A DNA stretch of 64,000 bases from Embleya scabrispora DSM 41855 (GCF_000372745.1 NZ_KB889662.1:124001-188000), one strand, 5' to 3'. Shown: positions 26,221 to 36,292, counted from the stretch's first letter. Notes: generated from the letters alone by a model not told the origin. Numbers and translations: made by a program.

Positions 26221-26343
26221 ATGGCCGACGACGAAGGACCGCGACAAGCTCCCGCCCTCACCCGATCGGGCCACTTCGCTCGCGCCGAGGCCCCTTCGCG
26301 CCGTCGATCGTCGTACCGCGTCGACCCTTCCGCAGCCAAGTGA
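26221..26343 (+). CDS. possible 40-aa small protein
   Basis: An ATG at 26221 sits 5 bp after a perfect GGAGGA and opens a 40-codon frame beginning MADDEGPRQAP. The product is basic and hydrophilic, without recognisable motif. It lies in the 345-bp spacer between the terminator and the carboxyltransferase gene. The good binding site is the only support, so it may be a leader peptide or not expressed at all. The remainder of the spacer has a promoter-like AT-richer patch near 26340-26400 with repeated GTCGACA. Confidence 0.3.
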   Translation: MADDEGPRQAPALTRSGHFARAEAPSRRRSSYRVDPSAAK

Positions 26344-26423
26344 CCGGCCGTTAACATCCGGAAGTTGCCTTCGACACACGTCGACATGCGTCGACATGCT
26401 TCGTCAGGCGAGGAGGCGAGCTC

Positions 26424-28022
26424 GTGCCCGTTCTTCGTTCCCGGCTCGATCCCCGGTCGGACACCTACCGGGAAAACCGCACGACGCAGCTCGCCGCGCT
26501 CGCGGCGCTGCGCGAACAGCTCGACCTGGCCCGCGCCGGCGGCGGCGAGCGCTATGTCGAACGGCACCTGGCGCGGGGCCGGTTGACCGCGCGTCAGCGC
26601 ATCGAGCTGCTGCTCGACCAGGACGCGCCCTTCCTCGAACTGTCCTCGCTCGCCGCGTGGGGCACCGAGTTCACCGTCGGCGCGGGCCTGGTCACCGGCA
26701 TCGGCCCGGTCTGTGGCGTGGAGTGCGTGGTGATCGCCAACGACCCCACAGTGCGCGGCGGTTCACTCAATCCGTACGCGCTGCGCAAGAATCTGCGCGC
26801 ACTGGAGATCGCCCGCCGCAACCGGCTGCCGGTGATCAGCCTGGTCGAGTCCGGCGGCGCCGATCTGCCCACCCAGGCCGAGCTGTTCGTACCCGGCGGC
26901 CGCGTCTTTCACGACCTGACCGAGCTGTCCGCGCTGGGCATCCCCACCATCGCGCTGGTGTTCGGCAACTCCACGGCGGGCGGCGCGTACATCCCCGGCC
27001 TGTGCGACCACTCGGTGCTCGTGGCGGGGCAGGCCAAGGTGTTCCTGGGCGGTCCGCCGCTGGTGCGGATGGCCACCGGCGAGGAGGCCGACGACGAGGA
27101 ACTGGGCGGCGCCGCGATGCACGCGCGGGTGTCCGGTCTGGCCGACCACTACGCCGTGGACGAGTACGACTGCCTGCGGATCGGGCGGCGGATCGTGGCC
27201 GAGCTGAACTGGCGCAAGCACGGTCCCGGGCCGACCCACCCGGCGGACGAACCGCTGTACGACATCGACGAGGTGCTCGGCCTGGTCTCGGCCGACCTGC
27301 GCGTCCCCTTCGATCCGCGCGAGGTGCTGGCCCGGGTGGTGGACGGTTCGCGGTTCGGCGAGTACAAGCCCGGCTACGGGACCAGCCTGGTCACCGGGTG
27401 GGCCTCGGTGCACGGCTTCCCGGTCGGGGTCTTGGCCAACGCGCGCGGCGTGCTGTTCGGCGAGGAGTCGAGGAAGGCCGCCGAGTTCATCCAGTTGGCG
27501 AACCGCTCGGACACCCCGCTGCTGTTCCTGCAGAACACCACCGGCTACATGGTGGGCACCGCGTACGAGCAGGGCGGCATCGTCAAGGACGGTGCCAAGA
27601 TGATCAACGCGGTGACCAACTCGACCGTGCCGCACCTGACCCTGAACATCGGCGCGTCGTTCGGCGCGGGCAACTACGGCATGTCCGGCCGCGCGTTCGA
27701 CCCGCGGCTGCTGTTCGCCTGGCCGACCGCCAAGCTCGCGGTGATGGGCGCCGCACAACTGGCCGGCGTGTTGTCCATCGTCGGCCGACAGGCCGCCGCG
27801 GCGCGCGGGATCGCCTTCGACGAGGAGGTGGACGAACTGCGTCGCAGCGCGATCGAGGCGCAGATCGAGCGCGAGTCGCACGCGTTCTTCGTCACCGCGC
27901 GGCTGTACGACGACGGCGTGATCGACCCCCGCGACACCCGCACCGTGCTCGGCATCGCACTGTCCGCGGCCCACTCGGCGCCGGTCGCGGGCACCACCGG
28001 ATACGGGGTCTTTCGCATGTGA
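26424..28022 (+). CDS. acyl-CoA carboxylase carboxyltransferase (beta) subunit, AtuC/MccB-like
   Basis: 532 aa from GTG at 26424, with AGGAGG 7 bp upstream. It transfers the carboxyl group from biotin to an acyl-CoA. Two crotonase-fold carboxyltransferase halves are evident: N-terminal VECVVIANDPTVRGGS and FGNSTAGGAYIPGL (first oxyanion region), C-terminal TTGYMVGTAYEQGGIVKDGA and SFGAGNYGMSGRAFDPR. These match methylcrotonyl/geranyl-CoA carboxylase beta subunits more than propionyl-CoA ones. The adjacent AtuA-like gene favours a geranyl- or related branched enoyl-CoA. First gene of a four-gene catabolic run. Confidence 0.92.
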   Translation: MPVLRSRLDPRSDTYRENRTTQLAALAALREQLDLARAGGGERYVERHLARGRLTARQRIELLLDQDAPFLELSSLAAWGTEFTVGAGLVTGIGPVCGVECVVIANDPTVRGGSLNPYALRKNLRALEIARRNRLPVISLVESGGADLPTQAELFVPGGRVFHDLTELSALGIPTIALVFGNSTAGGAYIPGLCDHSVLVAGQAKVFLGGPPLVRMATGEEADDEELGGAAMHARVSGLADHYAVDEYDCLRIGRRIVAELNWRKHGPGPTHPADEPLYDIDEVLGLVSADLRVPFDPREVLARVVDGSRFGEYKPGYGTSLVTGWASVHGFPVGVLANARGVLFGEESRKAAEFIQLANRSDTPLLFLQNTTGYMVGTAYEQGGIVKDGAKMINAVTNSTVPHLTLNIGASFGAGNYGMSGRAFDPRLLFAWPTAKLAVMGAAQLAGVLSIVGRQAAAARGIAFDEEVDELRRSAIEAQIERESHAFFVTARLYDDGVIDPRDTRTVLGIALSAAHSAPVAGTTGYGVFRM

Positions 28023-28172
28023 CGCCGCGGAGCACCGCGGGCAACCCGTCCGCCCGGGGACCCGAGCCCAACAGCACCGCGCGCAACCCGACCGCCAAGA
28101 GGCTGGACCCGACCCGAACCGACGCGCAAGCGCCGCGCACCGACCCCAAAACCCGCACACCGAGGGGATCGT

Positions 28173-30146
28173 ATGCCGCTCATCCGCAGGCTGTTGATCG
28201 CCAACCGCGGCGAAATCGCGGTGCGGATCGCCCGCACCGCGCACGCGATGGGCATCGACACCGTGGCCGTGTACGCCGATCCGGACACCGACTCGCCCCA
28301 CGTCGCGGCGGCCGATCAGGCGGTGCGGCTGCCCGGCGACGCCGCCGCGGACACCTACCTGCGCGCCGACCTGCTGATCGAGGCGGCCCGCGCCACCGGC
28401 GCCGACGCGGTGCATCCGGGCTATGGATTCCTGTCCGAGAACGCCGATTTCGCCCGGCGCGTCGAGGCCGCCGGGCTCGTCTTCGTGGGGCCCGCGCCGG
28501 AGACCGTCGCCGCGATGGGCGACAAGCTCGCGGCGAAGGAACTGCTCGGTGCCGCCGGCGTGCCGGTGCTGCCCGGCGGGATCGTCCGCGAGGACGGCGA
28601 CGCGCACGAACTCGCCGCCCGGATCGGCTTCCCGCTCCTGGTCAAGGCCGCCTTCGGCGGAGGCGGCCGAGGCATGCGCGCGGTGCGCGAACAGGCCGCT
28701 CTGCACGAGGCGGTGGCCGCCGCCCGACGCGAGGCGGGCGCCGCGTTCGGCGACGACACCATATTCCTGGAGCGCCTGGTGGAGCGCCCCCGACACGTCG
28801 AGGTGCAGATCTTCGGGGACACCCACGGGAATGTGCTCGCACTCTTCGAGCGGGACTGCTCGATCCAGCGCCGGCACCAGAAGCTGATCGAGGAGAGCCC
28901 GTCGCCGGCCGTCGATCCGGCGCTGCGCGCCCGGTTGTGCGCGGCGGCGGTGGCCGCCGGTCGGGCGATCGGCTATGTCGGGGCGGGCACCGTGGAGTTC
29001 GTGCTCGACCGGGCCGGCGCGTTCCACCTCCTGGAGGTCAACACCCGGCTCCAGGTCGAGCACCCGGTCACCGAACTCACCACCGGCCTGGACCTGGTCC
29101 GGCTGCAACTCCTGGTTGCCCAGGGCCATTCGCTGCCCGCCGAACCGGTTGCCGCGGGCCACGCGATCGAGGCCCGGTTGTACGCGGAGGACCCGATTCG
29201 CGGCTACGCGCCCTCGGTCGGCACGCTGCACCGCTTCGACATCGCCGAGCGGGACGGCATCCGGGTGGACGCCGGGGTGAGCGACGGCAGCCGGATCGGC
29301 CCGCACTACGACGCGCTGCTAGCCAAGGTGATCGCGTACGCGCCGACCCGCGACGAGGCGTGCCGCAGGCTCGCCCACGCGCTCTCCCGGGCCCGGCTGC
29401 ACGGCGTCCGCACCAACCGCGACCTGCTCGTGGGCATCCTGCGCTCGCCCGAGTTCATCGCCGGCGACGCGGACACCGGCTTCCTGGACCGGCATTCCGC
29501 GGCCGAGCTGTGCGCCGGCGACCCGGCGGCGCCGGCGATCCACGCCGCCGCCGCGGCGCTCGCCGGGCAGGCCGAACGGCGCGCGACGACCCGTGTTCTG
29601 GGCGGCATCCCGAGCGGCTGGCGCAACGTCCGCAGCGCCGACCAGCAGGTGACCTACGCACACGACACCGACAGCCGCACGGTCGTGTCCTATCGCCTGC
29701 CCGATCATGTCGCGATCGATGGAAAGCCGCTGCCCGGCCTGGTCGTGCACGCCGCACACGCGGATCGGGTGGACCTGACCGCGGACGGTGTGCGGCGCAC
29801 CGTCTCGGTACACCGGGTCGGCGACACGATCCACCTGGACAGCCCACTGGGCGCGAGCGAACTGACCGAGCTGCCCCGTCTGCCGGAACCGGCCGCATCC
29901 GCGGCCGAACCCGCCGGTTCGCTGCTGGCCGCGATGCCCGGCACGGTGGTCCGGGTCGCGGTCGCCGAGGGCCAACGCGTCGCGGCCGGACAGCTCGTGT
30001 TGGCCGTGGAGGCGATGAAGATGGAACACGAGGTGACCGCACCGCACTGTGGCATCGTTCGCCGGCTGCCGGTGGGCCCCGGCGAATCGGTGGACGCCGG
30101 CGCGGTGTTGGCGATCGTGACCGCCGACGCGGAGGCGGCCGGATGA
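28173..30146 (+). CDS. acyl-CoA carboxylase biotin carboxylase/BCCP (alpha) subunit, AtuF-like
   Basis: 657 aa. The biotin carboxylase part (1-450) has LLIANRGEIAVRIARTAHAM, the ATP-grasp glycine loop FGGGGRGMRAV, and the catalytic region EVNTRLQVEHPVTELTTGLD. The C-terminal BCCP domain carries EAMKMEH with the biotinylated Lys near residue 615. The architecture is that of methylcrotonyl/geranyl-CoA carboxylase alpha. It is 150 bp after the beta subunit and overlaps the AtuA-like gene by 4 bp (ATGA). A biotin protein ligase must act in trans. Confidence 0.95.
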   Translation: MPLIRRLLIANRGEIAVRIARTAHAMGIDTVAVYADPDTDSPHVAAADQAVRLPGDAAADTYLRADLLIEAARATGADAVHPGYGFLSENADFARRVEAAGLVFVGPAPETVAAMGDKLAAKELLGAAGVPVLPGGIVREDGDAHELAARIGFPLLVKAAFGGGGRGMRAVREQAALHEAVAAARREAGAAFGDDTIFLERLVERPRHVEVQIFGDTHGNVLALFERDCSIQRRHQKLIEESPSPAVDPALRARLCAAAVAAGRAIGYVGAGTVEFVLDRAGAFHLLEVNTRLQVEHPVTELTTGLDLVRLQLLVAQGHSLPAEPVAAGHAIEARLYAEDPIRGYAPSVGTLHRFDIAERDGIRVDAGVSDGSRIGPHYDALLAKVIAYAPTRDEACRRLAHALSRARLHGVRTNRDLLVGILRSPEFIAGDADTGFLDRHSAAELCAGDPAAPAIHAAAAALAGQAERRATTRVLGGIPSGWRNVRSADQQVTYAHDTDSRTVVSYRLPDHVAIDGKPLPGLVVHAAHADRVDLTADGVRRTVSVHRVGDTIHLDSPLGASELTELPRLPEPAASAAEPAGSLLAAMPGTVVRVAVAEGQRVAAGQLVLAVEAMKMEHEVTAPHCGIVRRLPVGPGESVDAGAVLAIVTADAEAAG

Positions 30147-31912
30147 GCGCGACGACCAACGACTCCCCGCCGGCCGACCGTCGCCCGGTCCGGATCGCGA
30201 ACTGCTCCGGCTTCTACGGCGATCGCCGGGCCGCCGCGCGCGAGATGGTCGAGGGCGGCCCGATCGACGTGCTCACCGGCGACTATCTGGCCGAACTGAC
30301 CATGTCCATCCTGTGGAAGGCCCGGGCCAAGGACCCCGACGCCGGCTACGCGCGCACCTTCGTGACCCAGCTGGAACAGGTCATGGGCACGTGCCTGGAC
30401 CGCGGCATCCGGATCGTCTCCAACGCCGGTGGCCTCAACCCGGCGGGCCTGGCCGAGCGGCTGCGGGCGAGCGCGGAACGCCTGGGTCTGGCCCCGCGGA
30501 TCGCCTACGTGACCGGTGACGACGTGCTGGACCGGATCGACGCCGGGCCGCGCGCGGTGACCGCCAACGCCTACCTCGGCGGCTGGGGCATCGCCGAGGC
30601 GCTCGCCGAGGGCGCGGACATCGTGGTCTGCCCACGGGTGACCGACGCCTCCCTGGTGGTCGGGCCCGCCGCCTGGTGGCACGGCTGGCGACGCACCGAT
30701 TACGACCGGCTCGCCGGTGCGATCGTCGCGGGCCACGTGATCGAGTGCGGCCCCCAGGCCACCGGCGGCAACTACCCGTTCGGCGACCTTCCGCGCCTGC
30801 ACCGCCCGGGCCGCACCACCGACTTCGCACTGGACACCCGCCGCCCCGGCTTCCCGATCGCGGAGGTGGCCGCCGACGGCTCGTCGGTGATCACCAAACA
30901 CCGGGGTACCGGCGGCCTGGTGTCGATCGGTACGGTGACCGCGCAACTCCTGTACGAGATCGACGGACCCGCCTACGCCAACCCGGACGCGGTGGCCCGG
31001 TTCGACACCATCACGCTCGGCCCGGCGGGTCCCGACCGGGTACGGATCCGCGGGGTGCGCGGGCTGCCACCGCCGCCCACCCTCAAGGTCGCCGTCAACG
31101 AACTCGGCGGCTACCGCAACACCATGACGATGGTGCTGACCGGCCTGGATATCGAGGCCAAGGCCGCACACGCCGAACGCATGCTCTTCGACACGCTCGG
31201 CGGCCGGGATCGGTTCGCCGAGGTCGACGTGCGGCTGCTGCGCTACGACCGACCCGACGCGCCGACCAACGAACAGGCCACCGCGCACCTGCGGGTCACC
31301 GTCAAGGACCTCGATGCCGGCAAGGTCGGCCGGGCCTTCTCCGGCGCGGTCGTCGAACTCGCGCTGGCCGGATACCCGGGCTTTCACACCACCACCCCGC
31401 CCACCGCCGAGACCGCCTACAGCGTCTTTCGCGCGGCATGGATCCCGGCGACCGAGGTCGAGCACACCGTGGTGCTGCCCGACGGCACGTCCCGCCCGAT
31501 CGCGCCGCCCGAGCACACCGCGCCGCTGCCCGACGCGACCTCCCCGCCCGAACCACCCGATCACCCCATGGGGCCGACCCGCCGGGTTCCGCTCGGGCTG
31601 GTCTGCGGCGCCCGCTCCGGCGACAAGGGGGGCGACGCCAACCTGGGCGTGTGGGCCCGCGACGACGCCGGATTCCGTTGGCTGCGCGGGCATTTGACGG
31701 TGCATCGGCTGCGCGAACTGTTCCCGGAGGCGGCCGGGTTGCCGATCGAGCGCCACGTACTGGCGAATCTGCGCGCGGTCAACTTCGTGATCGTCGGCCT
31801 GCTCGGCGAGGGCGTCGCGGCCTCCACCCGCCCGGACCCGCAGGCGAAGGGCCTGGCCGAGTACATCCGATCGCGGCACACCGACATCCCCACGACGCTG
31901 TTGGACGAGTGA
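30143..31912 (+). CDS. acyclic terpene utilisation AtuA-like protein (DUF1446)
   Basis: 589 aa from ATG at 30143, overlapping the alpha subunit stop by 4 bp, with GGAGG upstream. RIANCSGFYGDRRAAAREMV, DVLTGDYLAELTMSIL and RIVSNAGGLNPAGLAERL define the DUF1446 N-terminal domain. The C-terminal domain (from about residue 475) contains CGARSGDKGGDANLGVWAR. AtuA is required for growth on citronellol and geraniol in Pseudomonas, but its reaction is unknown. A Pro-rich linker joins the two domains. Context with carboxylase and dehydrogenase supports acyl-CoA catabolism. Confidence 0.92.
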   Translation: MSATTNDSPPADRRPVRIANCSGFYGDRRAAAREMVEGGPIDVLTGDYLAELTMSILWKARAKDPDAGYARTFVTQLEQVMGTCLDRGIRIVSNAGGLNPAGLAERLRASAERLGLAPRIAYVTGDDVLDRIDAGPRAVTANAYLGGWGIAEALAEGADIVVCPRVTDASLVVGPAAWWHGWRRTDYDRLAGAIVAGHVIECGPQATGGNYPFGDLPRLHRPGRTTDFALDTRRPGFPIAEVAADGSSVITKHRGTGGLVSIGTVTAQLLYEIDGPAYANPDAVARFDTITLGPAGPDRVRIRGVRGLPPPPTLKVAVNELGGYRNTMTMVLTGLDIEAKAAHAERMLFDTLGGRDRFAEVDVRLLRYDRPDAPTNEQATAHLRVTVKDLDAGKVGRAFSGAVVELALAGYPGFHTTTPPTAETAYSVFRAAWIPATEVEHTVVLPDGTSRPIAPPEHTAPLPDATSPPEPPDHPMGPTRRVPLGLVCGARSGDKGGDANLGVWARDDAGFRWLRGHLTVHRLRELFPEAAGLPIERHVLANLRAVNFVIVGLLGEGVAASTRPDPQAKGLAEYIRSRHTDIPTTLLDE

Positions 31913-31915
31913 GCC

Positions 31916-33082
31916 ATGCACTTCGAGGAGAGCGACGAACACCGGGCCCTGCGCGCGGCGGTGGGCGCGATCACCGACGGATTCGGCCCCGGCTACTTCG
32001 CCGAGCACAGCCGCGAGCGCCGACCCACCACCGAGCTGTGGCAGGCCCTGGGCAGGCACGGCTACATCGGGGTCAATCTGCCCGAGGAATACGGCGGCGG
32101 AGGCGGCGGCCTGGTCGAGCTGGCGATCGTCTGCGAGGAGGTCGCCGCGCACGGTTGCCCGCTGCTGTTGCTCCTGGTCTCCGGCGCGATCGCGGGCGAG
32201 GTGCTCACCCGGTTCGGCACCGCCGAGCAGAAGAGCACCTGGCTGCCGCGCCTGGCGGCGGGCCGGGGCAAGATCGTGTTCGCGATCACCGAGCCGGAAG
32301 CCGGTTCCAACACCCACCGCCTGGCCACCACGGCGACCCGGGACGGCGACGGCTGGTTGTTGCGCGGCACCAAGCAGTTCATCTCCGGAGTCGACGAGGC
32401 CGACGCGATCCTGGTGGTCGCCAAGACCGGCACCGATCCCGACTCCGGCCGCGGCCGGCTCTCGCTGTTCCTGGTCGACGCCGCCGACCCGCGCCTGACC
32501 GCGACCCCGCTGGCGATCGAAGGCTCCGCGCCTGAACGGCAGTTCACGCTGTTCTTCGACGACGTACCGGTATCCGCCGAGCAGTTGATCGGCACCGAGG
32601 GCGACGGACTGCGCCAGGTCTTCCACGGTCTCAATCCGGAACGGGTGACCGGTGCCGCGCTGGGCGTGGGCATCGCCCGGTACGCGCTCGCCCGAGCCGC
32701 CGACTACGCCCGTACCCGCGAGGTGTGGGGTCGCCCGATCGGCACGCACCAGGCGATCGCCCACCCGCTCGCCGAAGCCGCGATCGAGGTCGAGCTGGCC
32801 GCGCTGATGACCGCCCGGGCGGCCTGGCTGCACGACGCGGGCGAGGCGATGGCCAAGGCCGCCGGCGAGGCCGCCAACATGGCCAAGTACGCCGCCGCCG
32901 AGGCCGCCATCCACGCGGTGGACGCCGCCATCCAGACCCATGGCGGCAACGGCATGAGCCGCGACTACGGTCTGGTGCCCCTGTGGGGCATGGCCAGGAC
33001 GTTGCGGATCGCACCGGTGAGCCGGGAGATGATCCTCAATCATGTGGCGCAGCACACACTCGGGTTGCCGCGTTCGTACTGA
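31916..33082 (+). CDS. acyl-CoA dehydrogenase
   Basis: 388 aa, normal ACAD length. The FAD-dependent enzyme introduces a double bond into acyl-CoA and hands electrons to ETF. Conserved blocks include EEYGGGGGGLVELAIVCEEV, FAITEPEAGSNTHRLATTAT, LNPERVTGAALGVGIARYAL and QTHGGNGMSRDYGL near the C-terminus. It begins 4 bp after the AtuA-like stop, so it is part of the same operon. The position suggests a citronellyl-CoA or methyl-branched acyl-CoA substrate (AtuD-like), which is an inference. Confidence 0.94.
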   Translation: MHFEESDEHRALRAAVGAITDGFGPGYFAEHSRERRPTTELWQALGRHGYIGVNLPEEYGGGGGGLVELAIVCEEVAAHGCPLLLLLVSGAIAGEVLTRFGTAEQKSTWLPRLAAGRGKIVFAITEPEAGSNTHRLATTATRDGDGWLLRGTKQFISGVDEADAILVVAKTGTDPDSGRGRLSLFLVDAADPRLTATPLAIEGSAPERQFTLFFDDVPVSAEQLIGTEGDGLRQVFHGLNPERVTGAALGVGIARYALARAADYARTREVWGRPIGTHQAIAHPLAEAAIEVELAALMTARAAWLHDAGEAMAKAAGEAANMAKYAAAEAAIHAVDAAIQTHGGNGMSRDYGLVPLWGMARTLRIAPVSREMILNHVAQHTLGLPRSY

Positions 33083-33302
33083 ATGCCCCTGCGCGCGTAC
33101 TCGTCGCCCCGGGGACCGCGGAGGACTCGGCGCGCTCGCGTGCGACTTGTGAATGACCCGGTTCGGGACTCGGGATCGACGCGGCAGGATGCGGCCGGGC
33201 ACAAAATAGACGGGCAGGCTGCTCCGCTCCCGGCGCGACCGTGCGGGGTGTTCGCCGGGACCGGCGCCATCGGTCGGGCTCGGCGAAGAAGGCAGTGGGA
33301 GC

Positions 33303-34568
33303 GTGGATCAAATGCTGGCGGGGCGTCCCTTCTGGGACGTGGACATCACGAGCATGTGGTTCGTCATAGGCATGGCGGTCGCCACGGCCGGCACCGCCTT
33401 CGCCACCATCTGGTTCTGGAACCGCCCCACGCTCCAGCGCACCCGCCGGATCTGCACGCTGCTGTTCACCCAACTCATGGTCACCTTCACCATCCTGGCC
33501 GCGGTCAACGCGCAGATGTACTTCTACTCGACCCTGTCCGACCTGATGCACATCGCCGACGGGCCGCCGGTGCCGGACGTGCCGGTGTCCACCGTCAAGG
33601 TCAAGCACCTCGACCCCAGGCCGGCCGTCCCGTTCTCCGACGACAACGGCAACGGGCTGCCGTTCATGGTCACCAAGCCCCCACTGACCGACCAGCCCAG
33701 GACCCGGCATCCTCGCCGGCCCGGCGCGGACCCCAAACACGGCGTGCTGGTCAACACCACCATCCAGGGCACCCGCACCGGCTACAAGCTCGACACCTTC
33801 GTCTACCTGCCCGCCGCCTACTTCACCCCGGACAACGCCCGCACCCGCTTCCCGGTCATCCAGCTCACCTCCGGCTTCCCCGGCACCCCCGACACGTGGC
33901 TGCGCCGGATGAAGGTGCACCAGATGCTTTCCGGGCTGATGGAATCGGGCCGGATGCCGCCGGCGATCGTGGTGATCGCGGCGCAGAACCCCGTCGCGGG
34001 CCGAGACAGCGAGTGTGTGGACGCTCCCGGCGGCGCACGCGCCGACACCTACCTCGGCCAGGACGTGCCGGACGCCATAGCGGCCAACTTCCGCACCGCT
34101 CCCGCGCCGGCGGGATGGGGCCTGCTGGGCTACTCCACCGGCGGCTTCTGCTCGGTGAACCTGGCCCTGCGCCACCCCGACCGCTACACCGCGGCGGCCA
34201 GCCTCTCCGGCTACTTCAAGGCGATCACCGACATGACCACCGGCGACCTGTACCGCGGCGACGACACGCTGCGCCGGGCCAACAGCCCGCTGCACACGAT
34301 CGACGACGCGCGTAGGCCGCCGGTGCGGATGTACCTGTTCGCGGCCAAGGGCGAGGGCAAGACGGCCCGGGAGGCACGCGAGTTCGCCCGCAAGCTGCGG
34401 CCGACGGACACCGTGAAGGTGCAGATAGAGCCGTCCGGCGGGCACAACTTCGGCACCTGGGCCAGGGGCCTGCCGGCCGCGTTCGAGTGGCTGGGACGCG
34501 AACTGGCGTCGGCACCGGGCGGCGAGGTGCGCGGGCCGGCCTTCGCGGGCGGGCGACCGCTGCACTGA
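33303..34568 (+). CDS. membrane-anchored alpha/beta hydrolase, esterase D/antigen-85-like
   Basis: 421 aa. Residues ~15-75 hold two hydrophobic segments (WFVIGMAVATAGTAFATIWF, then LLFTQLMVTFTILAAVNAQM). The hydrolase domain follows from ~155: FPVIQLTSGFPGTPDTWLRR, the nucleophile elbow GYSTGG with Ser278 and the catalytic His in PSGGHNFGTWARGLP. This is the actinobacterial esterase family related to mycolyltransferases, acting at the outer face. GTG start at 33303 after GGGAG. It is 220 bp from the dehydrogenase and probably has its own promoter. Confidence 0.88.
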   Translation: MDQMLAGRPFWDVDITSMWFVIGMAVATAGTAFATIWFWNRPTLQRTRRICTLLFTQLMVTFTILAAVNAQMYFYSTLSDLMHIADGPPVPDVPVSTVKVKHLDPRPAVPFSDDNGNGLPFMVTKPPLTDQPRTRHPRRPGADPKHGVLVNTTIQGTRTGYKLDTFVYLPAAYFTPDNARTRFPVIQLTSGFPGTPDTWLRRMKVHQMLSGLMESGRMPPAIVVIAAQNPVAGRDSECVDAPGGARADTYLGQDVPDAIAANFRTAPAPAGWGLLGYSTGGFCSVNLALRHPDRYTAAASLSGYFKAITDMTTGDLYRGDDTLRRANSPLHTIDDARRPPVRMYLFAAKGEGKTAREAREFARKLRPTDTVKVQIEPSGGHNFGTWARGLPAAFEWLGRELASAPGGEVRGPAFAGGRPLH

Positions 34569-34732
34569 ACACGTGCTCGGCGGCGGACGGGTGCGCCGGC
34601 TCGGGCAGGGCCGATCTCTTCAGTAGGGCCGAGTACGGTGCGAGACTTCTGCGGCGCCATCCGAACGGAAGCTCAGGGAGCCCGCGCCCGGTTCGGGAGC
34701 GGAACACCGTCGCACCGAGACGAGGATCGCCC

Positions 34733-36292
34733 ATGCATCCCGGTGTCATCGCCGCCGCGCACCCCGACCACCCCGCCGTGATCATGGCCGGCACCGGCCG
34801 GGTCGTCGGCTACGCCGAGCTGGACGCGGAATCCAACCGCTTCGCGCACCTGCTGTACGACGCCGGGCTGCGCCCCGGGGACCATCTCGCCATCGCGCTG
34901 GAGAATCATCCGCTCTACCTGGCGCTCACCTGGGCCGCACAGCGTTCCGGTCTGATCTACACGCCGGTCGGCGTACGACTGCACCCCGACGAGCTGGCCT
35001 ACGTCGTGAACAACTGCGGTGCCCGCGTGTTCGTCTCCTCCGCCGCGTTGGCCGACCTCGCGGGCGCCATCCGCGAGCGGGCGCCCCAGGTGGAGCGGTG
35101 GCTGATGCTGGACGGCGCGATCCCCGGATTCGAGCCGTACGAGATCGCGGTCCGCACCTGTCCGAGCACGCCGATCGCCACCGAGTTCGAGGGCGCGGAC
35201 ATGCTCTACTCGTCCGGCACCACCGGTCGCCCCAAGGGCGTACTGCCCAACCGTGAGGACCACCCGCTGGGCAGCGGACCGGCCCTGACGCTGTTCCACC
35301 TGATCGGCGCGCTCTACGGGATGGACACCTCGGGCAAGGGCGGCGACGTCTACCTGTGTCCCGCGCCGCTCTACCACGCGGCGCCGCTGCGCTACTGCAT
35401 GCAGTTCCTGCGCGCCGGGCACACCGTGGTCGTGCTGGAACGATTCGACCCGGAGGCCGCGTTGGCCGCCATCGAACGCCATCGGGTGACGCACAGCCAG
35501 TGGGTGCCGACGATGTTCGTCCGGATGCTCAAGCTGCCGGCCGAGGTGCGCGAGCGCTACGAACTGTCGTCGCTGCGCTACGCGTTGCACGCCGCCGCGC
35601 CGTGTCCGCCCGAGGTCAAGGAACGCATGCTGGAGTGGTGGGGACCGGTGCTGTACGAGTACTACGCCGGCACCGAGGGCAACGGCTACGTCGGCTGCAC
35701 CCCCGAGGAATGGCTCGCGCACCGGGGCACGGTGGGGCGGGCGATCCTGGGCACACCGCACATCTGCGACGGCGAGGGCCGCGAACTGCCGGTGGGCGAG
35801 GACGGCATCGTCTACTTCGCCGACGGGCCGCAGTTCTCCTATCACGGCGACCCGGACAAAACCGAGGCCGGCCGCGACCCGGCGGGCCGGGGGTGGACCA
35901 CACTCGGCGACATCGGGCACCTGGACGCGGACGGCTACCTGTATCTGACGGACCGCCAATCGCACACGATCATCAGCGGTGGGGTGAACATCTACCCGCA
36001 GGAGGTGGAGAACCTGCTCGCACTGCATCCGGCGATCGCCGACGTCGCGGTGTTCGGCGTCCCGGACGCGGAACTGGGCGAACAGGTCAAGGCGGTCGTG
36101 CAGCCGGCCGAAGGCAGCGCGGCGGGACCGGAGTTGGCTCACGAACTGATCGCCTATTGCCGGGCGCGGATCGCCCACTACAAGTGCCCGCGATCGGTGG
36201 ACTTCCGCGCCGAGTTGCCGCGGCACCCGACCGGAAAGCTGTACAAGCGGCTGCTGATCGACGAGTACCGGACGGCGCCGGGCTCGGCCTGA
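34733..36292 (+). CDS. acyl-CoA synthetase (AMP-binding)
   Basis: 519 aa from ATG at 34733, with GAGGA upstream. It activates a carboxylic acid to acyl-CoA via acyl-AMP. The P-loop-like YSSGTTGRPKG is near residues 158-168; YEYYAGTEGNGY, GWTTLGDIGHLDADGYLYLT and the C-terminal HPTGKLYKRLL (catalytic Lys) are canonical. It is fadD-like in form and could feed the carboxylase and dehydrogenase upstream. The preceding spacer (34569-34732) should contain its promoter. Confidence 0.93.
   Translation: MHPGVIAAAHPDHPAVIMAGTGRVVGYAELDAESNRFAHLLYDAGLRPGDHLAIALENHPLYLALTWAAQRSGLIYTPVGVRLHPDELAYVVNNCGARVFVSSAALADLAGAIRERAPQVERWLMLDGAIPGFEPYEIAVRTCPSTPIATEFEGADMLYSSGTTGRPKGVLPNREDHPLGSGPALTLFHLIGALYGMDTSGKGGDVYLCPAPLYHAAPLRYCMQFLRAGHTVVVLERFDPEAALAAIERHRVTHSQWVPTMFVRMLKLPAEVRERYELSSLRYALHAAAPCPPEVKERMLEWWGPVLYEYYAGTEGNGYVGCTPEEWLAHRGTVGRAILGTPHICDGEGRELPVGEDGIVYFADGPQFSYHGDPDKTEAGRDPAGRGWTTLGDIGHLDADGYLYLTDRQSHTIISGGVNIYPQEVENLLALHPAIADVAVFGVPDAELGEQVKAVVQPAEGSAAGPELAHELIAYCRARIAHYKCPRSVDFRAELPRHPTGKLYKRLLIDEYRTAPGSA

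Noticed and set aside
26147-31912. A 1921-codon plus-strand open frame
   Set aside because: Only its 3' part (30143-31912) is real, the AtuA-like gene. The rest is an Arg/Ala/Gly-rich shadow of the two carboxylase subunit genes in another frame.
29705-33202. A minus-strand 1165-codon frame opposite the AtuA-like and dehydrogenase genes
   Set aside because: Antisense shadow; the plus-strand genes have overlapping starts, binding sites and family motifs.
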